Shown one piece after another: positions 59,908 to 64,000 of a DNA stretch of 64,000 nt. This DNA is from JBCBDX01 sp039822005 (GTDB taxonomy: Bacteria > Pseudomonadota > Alphaproteobacteria > Rhizobiales > Rhizobiaceae), in contig JBCBMZ010000001.1 in NCBI GenBank assembly GCA_039822005.1, forward strand, positions 62,001-126,000, given 5' to 3'. Both the position numbers and the translations under genes were made by a program. Positions within the stretch are counted from its first letter, which is position 1. Each line of letters opens with the position of its first letter. The notes below the pieces were generated by a model. That model was given only the letters and a program-made list of their open reading frames with translations, was not told the DNA's origin and made no database searches.

Positions 59908-61403
59908 TAAAGGCTTTTCCTCAAACCGGCCGAACGCCACCAATCGTCCAATGGTGCCAGAACGGGATGTTCCAGCGTATGTTCAAAATAGTGCCGCACG
60001 CGTGGCAAGTGGGCAAGATAGGCAGGTTTTGCGTCGCGCCTGTTCAGCCGGTGGAAGATACCCATAATCTTGCAAAGCCTTTGCGCGGTGCAAATTGCGG
60101 CTTCTTTCCAGAAAGCGTCGCGGTCAAAGTCCGGATCGCTTTGAGCGCGTTGCTGGCAATAGGCTTCCATGATTTGACTGCCCAATGAAAGAGGTACCGT
60201 CACCCGCGCATCATGAACCAGGGACATCAAATCGTAAGCCCCCGGCCCCCAAAGCGCATCTTGAAAGTCGATAACGCCGAACTGGTCGGTGCCTTGTCGG
60301 TTCCCGTCAAAAACGATGTTCGGTGAGTGGTAGTCCCTGAGCAAGATCGTAAAACGCGAAGTATCCAATTGAGACCATAGTCCGGTCATGACAGCTTTAA
60401 ATGCCTCACGACGCTCAGTGCTGGGGCTGCGACCCGTTTCCTCGGCGACAAACCAGTCCAGCAAGAGTTCGGCTTCAATTTGAAAAACGGAGAGGTCATA
60501 ATCGGGCAAAACATGGTGCAGACCGCGGGCATGAAGATCTTTTGTGACCGACTTTCCATGAAGCGATGCCAACAGGCAGCCAGCCCCAACATAACGATCA
60601 GGCACCGGCATGCCTTGGTCATCCAGCAAATGACCGCGTCCCAAATCCTCCAACAGCATGAAACCCTGTGCCACATCAAACCCGCCAATAGCTGGTGCGC
60701 GAATACCGGCGTCTTGCAGAGCCGACCCGATTACCACGAATGGCCGGATGTCTTCCGCCAAATGGGCCAGTCTTGAATAGGGCAGGCCGTCGCGGACCGG
60801 TGGTCCGTCGGCTTGCGGGGGCGCGATCATCAGGATTTCGTTTCCCCTCCCGGTGATCGTCTCATAGCGTCGGGTCGAAGCATCCCCGGTCAGCGGTCGC
60901 CGCCATGCATTTGCTTGCGCATTTTCTTTCAGGAAAGCGCGGATCGCGATGCTCTGTTCAACCCTTGACAGGATGTCGCCGCGCCCATCGATCGTGATGT
61001 CCCTGCGATCTGCATCGCCCGCATTGATGGTGAGTTTGACGTGAAGTGCCTTCGATGGCAGCAGATTACCCGCCCGCTCAGGCCATTCAATCAGGGCGAT
61101 GCTGGATGCAAGCGTCTCATCCAGGCCCAATTCATCCAGTTCACTTTCATCGCCAAGCCGATAGAGATCGAAATGAGCGACCGGCACCCGCAAGTCATCA
61201 TAAAGCTGGACGAGCGCAAAGGTCGGGCTCGGTACATCGATGTCACCGCCGGCCAAATAGCGAATAAACGCGCGGGCAAAGCTGGTCTTTCCCGCCCCCA
61301 GATCACCATGAAGCGCGATAGCATCTCCCATCTGGCATGCAATGGCAGTGTCTCGCGCCAATGCATGGAGATCATCTTGCGTGAGGTTGCGTCGGTCCAG
61401 CAT
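59907..61403 (-). CDS. tsaE: TsaE-AmgK fusion: tRNA t6A ATPase and anomeric sugar kinase
   Basis: A 498-residue fusion. Residues 1-150 are TsaE, the ATPase needed to make the t6A base in tRNA: Walker A HGDLGAGKTSFAR near 32-44, PSPTFALVQLY, HFDLYRLGDESELDELG and IEWPERAGNLLP. Residues 160-490 are an APH-fold kinase with Brenner's motif RDYHSPNIVFDG near 354 and the metal motif VIDFQDALWGPGAYDL near 377, as in AmgK, which phosphorylates the anomeric carbon of MurNAc and GlcNAc. MurU follows at once, as expected for cell-wall recycling. The fusion is typical of Hyphomicrobiales. Confidence 0.88.
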   Translation of the reverse strand: MLDRRNLTQDDLHALARDTAIACQMGDAIALHGDLGAGKTSFARAFIRYLAGGDIDVPSPTFALVQLYDDLRVPVAHFDLYRLGDESELDELGLDETLASSIALIEWPERAGNLLPSKALHVKLTINAGDADRRDITIDGRGDILSRVEQSIAIRAFLKENAQANAWRRPLTGDASTRRYETITGRGNEILMIAPPQADGPPVRDGLPYSRLAHLAEDIRPFVVIGSALQDAGIRAPAIGGFDVAQGFMLLEDLGRGHLLDDQGMPVPDRYVGAGCLLASLHGKSVTKDLHARGLHHVLPDYDLSVFQIEAELLLDWFVAEETGRSPSTERREAFKAVMTGLWSQLDTSRFTILLRDYHSPNIVFDGNRQGTDQFGVIDFQDALWGPGAYDLMSLVHDARVTVPLSLGSQIMEAYCQQRAQSDPDFDRDAFWKEAAICTAQRLCKIMGIFHRLNRRDAKPAYLAHLPRVRHYFEHTLEHPVLAPLDDWWRSAGLRKSL

Positions 61404-61406
61404 CGC

Positions 61407-63926
61407 CTATTCGGCGGCCACGCACAGATTTTTTGGAACGCGCGGTAATTCGATTATCACTTGTGTGCCGGCACCTTCGCGCGAATTGATGGCGACCGTG
61501 CCGCCGTGCAGATCAATGAGGCTGCGAACCAGCGCCAATCCAAGTCCGGCACCGCGCTGACGACCAGATTGCTCGGTATAGAAACGTTCAAACAACTGAT
61601 TGGCATCTTCGACCGATAGACCGGGCCCTTCGTCTTCAATGGTGAACACCAACCCACTATTCTTCGAGGCACACTTGAAGGAGACAGCAGAACCGTCCGG
61701 AGCAAAGTCTGCGGCATTGTCGAGCACATGTTCAAACACTTGGCGCAGGCGCATTGGATCAACAATGATGCTTTCAGGCGCTTCGTCGGTATCGAGCTTC
61801 AGGACAACATTGTGCTTTTCAAGTCGCGGACGCACGGCTTCAGCTGCCTGTCCCATGATATCAGTTGGCGAGGTGTGGGTTGGCTTTAGTTCCAATACAC
61901 CCGCATCGATTGAGGCAAGGTCGAGGATCGCATCGGTAATTTTGACCAGGGCGTTCGATGCCGATGAAATGTGGCCGACATATTCTTGCTGGGAGTCGGT
62001 GAGTTCCCCGACAGTGCCCAAAAGCAACATGTCGGTAAAGCCCTTGATGGTGGTGAGCGGCGCCCGCAATTCATGGCTCACATGTTTGATGAACCGGTTA
62101 CGCAGTTCTGCAGTTTGTTCCAGCGCCTCATTGCGGTCACGCAGCGCCCGCTCCACCTGCTCGGCTGCCGACATGTCGACAAATGTGATCATGGTCTGCC
62201 CGTTAGGTAGGGGTACAACCATCCAGGAAAGGGTTTTTTCTTCAATCCGTGCCCGGCCCGTCAGGTTCACCCGGTCATCGGCAAAATCCGTTACGATCCC
62301 TGCAAACTCTTCCCATAGTTCTGCGGTCTCGTCATCAATCGTGTGGCGGTGGGCAATGATGTCGCGCACATGCATCTTTTCGTTGCTCAAGAGATGCATC
62401 ACACCCCAAAACTTTGCAAACGCAGGATTGGCCAGTTTCAGATGGCCGTCAGACGCAAACACGGCGACACCCTCGGCCAGATTATCCAGCGTCTGGCCCT
62501 GAACGCGCTGCATGGTCTTGTATTGACTTTCCAGATGGATGCGCTCCGTCAGATTCTCGAAGATCCACGTCATGCCACCGCGCGGATGCGGGTTGGCGAA
62601 AACGCGCACCGTACGGCGATCCGGCAGATGCCAAAGATGTGACTGCGGTTCGACGGCCTTGAAAGAATCGAGCACATCCTGCTTCCATCGCCGCCATTCC
62701 GGCATTTCGGGCAATTGTCCCGCTTCGCGCATGCGGTCCAGGAACATGCCCATGGTTGGCTTGGAGGCCAAAAACGACTCGTCCATTCCCCAAAGTTCCT
62801 TAAAGGCATGGTTATGGAACAGGAGAGTTGCATTGACGTCAAACATCGCAACGGCGGTGGTCAATTCGTTCAGCGTTTCTTCATGGCTCTCAATAGTGCG
62901 TGAAAGCTCTGTACGAACGGCCTCGGTTTCGGTTCGATCCACCGCATGCCCGGCACTGCCGAAAGGCCCCGTCGCCTCGGTCACTTCAAAGATGACCCGG
63001 TCGCCGCCAACCACGGTTGAAAGGTTCCCTTGAAATGCGCCTGCCGACAATCCGTCGCGCACTTTTCCGCGCGCTTGCGATCCGAACAATTCACATTGCT
63101 TGGAAACCACGTCGTCATTGGTGTCGCAATCAACGGCAGCCACAAATGCACGGTTGGTCCAAGTCAGTTCTCCGTTCTGACCGCGAAGCCAAAAAGGAAT
63201 ATCAACACGATCCAAAAGCGCCTGCATGGTGGTGAGCGTATCGGTGATCCTGCGGCGTTCGGCGTCAAGATGCGCCAACTGCTCACGTACCGGTGATAGG
63301 TTGGAAAACCGGACAACCGCGCTGCCGACCGAGGTGCGGCCCGTTACGTCGAGATATGTGCCGGCTTTTGTTTCGACCGAGACACTAAACGGCTGTGCCT
63401 TTTCACGAAGCGCAGCAATTTCTTGGGAAATAAGGGTGGCACTTTCAACTGTCAGCCATCGCCCAAATGCCAGGAAGTCACCGTGCCGTTCAGGCGCGCC
63501 CGCCTGTGCGTCCAATGTACCCAAAATGATCGGGCCTTTGGGGTCCGCCGCCCAGATGATCGCGCGTTGACCTTCGATCGTGGTCAGCGATTCCAATTGT
63601 GCAGCGCGCGCGCTGGTTGCTGAAAGCTTCCCGCGCAGCGCCGCGTTTTGTCCGGCAATGCGGCCACGTTCCTTGATGAGCCAGGCCGCAGACACGAAAG
63701 CCGCGATTAGCGCGCCGGCAAAGACGGACAGTTGGATAACCTGAAATGTCTCCACTTGAAGTCCGAATATGCGTGGAAGGTCGGTGTCTCCTGCTGCTTG
63801 GGCCCGTGCAGAGCCGGCAAGAGCGCTTTGCGTCAGAAACGCCAGAGCCAATTTCTTCGGTATCCTAAAGCTGCTTTGATTGGCGCGCCTGGTTTCTTTG
63901 CTGGCATTTGGCCGGTCAGCACCCAT
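61407..63926 (-). CDS. PAS-domain sensor histidine kinase
   Basis: An 839-residue membrane-anchored sensor kinase. It has a hydrophobic segment near 24-43 that may be a signal or helix, a membrane helix at about 65-85, a predicted sensory region with PAS domains (TMQALLDRVDIPFWLRGQNGELTWTNRAF, TAVAMFDVNATLLFHNHAFKELWGMDESF, and a third at LDNLAEGVAVFASDGHLKLANPAF), a HisKA domain with phospho-accepting His in KHVSHELRAPLTTIKG near 618, and the ATPase motifs HVLDNAADFAPDGS, EDEGPGLS and GAGLGLALVRSL. The ATG at 63924-63926 has an AAGGA site. The tsaE-amgK gene begins three bases after its stop. No response regulator is adjacent. Confidence 0.88.
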   Translation of the reverse strand: MGADRPNASKETRRANQSSFRIPKKLALAFLTQSALAGSARAQAAGDTDLPRIFGLQVETFQVIQLSVFAGALIAAFVSAAWLIKERGRIAGQNAALRGKLSATSARAAQLESLTTIEGQRAIIWAADPKGPIILGTLDAQAGAPERHGDFLAFGRWLTVESATLISQEIAALREKAQPFSVSVETKAGTYLDVTGRTSVGSAVVRFSNLSPVREQLAHLDAERRRITDTLTTMQALLDRVDIPFWLRGQNGELTWTNRAFVAAVDCDTNDDVVSKQCELFGSQARGKVRDGLSAGAFQGNLSTVVGGDRVIFEVTEATGPFGSAGHAVDRTETEAVRTELSRTIESHEETLNELTTAVAMFDVNATLLFHNHAFKELWGMDESFLASKPTMGMFLDRMREAGQLPEMPEWRRWKQDVLDSFKAVEPQSHLWHLPDRRTVRVFANPHPRGGMTWIFENLTERIHLESQYKTMQRVQGQTLDNLAEGVAVFASDGHLKLANPAFAKFWGVMHLLSNEKMHVRDIIAHRHTIDDETAELWEEFAGIVTDFADDRVNLTGRARIEEKTLSWMVVPLPNGQTMITFVDMSAAEQVERALRDRNEALEQTAELRNRFIKHVSHELRAPLTTIKGFTDMLLLGTVGELTDSQQEYVGHISSASNALVKITDAILDLASIDAGVLELKPTHTSPTDIMGQAAEAVRPRLEKHNVVLKLDTDEAPESIIVDPMRLRQVFEHVLDNAADFAPDGSAVSFKCASKNSGLVFTIEDEGPGLSVEDANQLFERFYTEQSGRQRGAGLGLALVRSLIDLHGGTVAINSREGAGTQVIIELPRVPKNLCVAAE

Positions 63927-64000
63927 GCGTGTTCCTTGTTTCAGCGTCCCCCTGGCCTGTTTGACGGCATGATTTAGGTCGCCGACAAACACGCACCCGA

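Noticed and set aside
1..64000. tRNA or rRNA genes, CRISPR arrays, transposons, att sites or integrases
   Set aside because: None found by eye in intergenic DNA; gaps are short and all sizeable open frames are chromosomal genes.

Overview
The window reads as chromosomal housekeeping DNA of an alphaproteobacterium, most likely order Hyphomicrobiales (Rhizobiales). The reasons are the gene neighbourhoods (rph-rdgB-hemW next to hrcA-grpE; gpmA-dapB; ABC exporter-glk-mgsA; trpFBA-accD-folC; a TsaE-AmgK fusion followed by MurU and AddBA), an alphaproteobacterial GTTC-N7-GTTC LexA box, and an AccD whose zinc ribbon has lost its cysteines. The genus cannot be fixed from the sequence alone. There are about 60 protein genes, densely packed, often with 4-8 base start/stop overlaps. 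I saw no tRNA, rRNA, CRISPR array, insertion sequence, prophage or integrase.

Layout. 1-6234: the start of malate synthase G, a GST / cytochrome P450 / HyuA operon, an aldo/keto reductase and a cysteine-rich secreted protein. 6235-17358: prfC, dut and comM (behind a triple LexA box), then the minus-strand run rph-rdgB-hemW-Dabb-rsmI-yraN-gshB, divergent from hrcA-grpE. 17428-22037: an outer-membrane barrel, a PfkB-type adenosine kinase and a DNA-repair cluster (nth, an Ada-type methyltransferase, a second EndoIII homologue). 22052-28003: gpmA-dapB-ABC exporter, glk, mgsA, mepA. 28088-32144: a membrane glycosylation locus made of an STT3-like GT-C protein, a GT2 polyprenyl-phosphate transferase, a methyltransferase and a GtrA flippase. 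32181-36675: an M48 protease, a Gfo/Idh oxidoreductase, an EF-hand protein, and NadV with a PF06042-type nucleotidyltransferase. 36727-44912: pheS-(unknown)-pheT, rpmI-rplT and infC (ATT start), with a methyltransferase and an AraC regulator lying between infC and rpmI. 45045-51999: a hydrolase, a possible microprotein, a YgjP-type metallopeptidase and trpF-trpB-trpA-accD-folC. 52041-63926: a minus-strand operon of histidine kinase, TsaE-AmgK, MurU, AddB, AddA and TrxA.

The themes are translation and tRNA, DNA repair, envelope/cell wall, and central carbon. The most unusual items are the glycosylation locus, the triple LexA box before comM, the terminator hairpin just before pheS, the unknown gene between pheS and pheT, the split infC/rpmI-rplT cluster, and several convergent gene pairs whose stop codons abut or overlap. 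Start codons were re-chosen from ribosome-binding sites and overlaps in many genes; TTG, GTG and ATT starts are proposed where they fit best.
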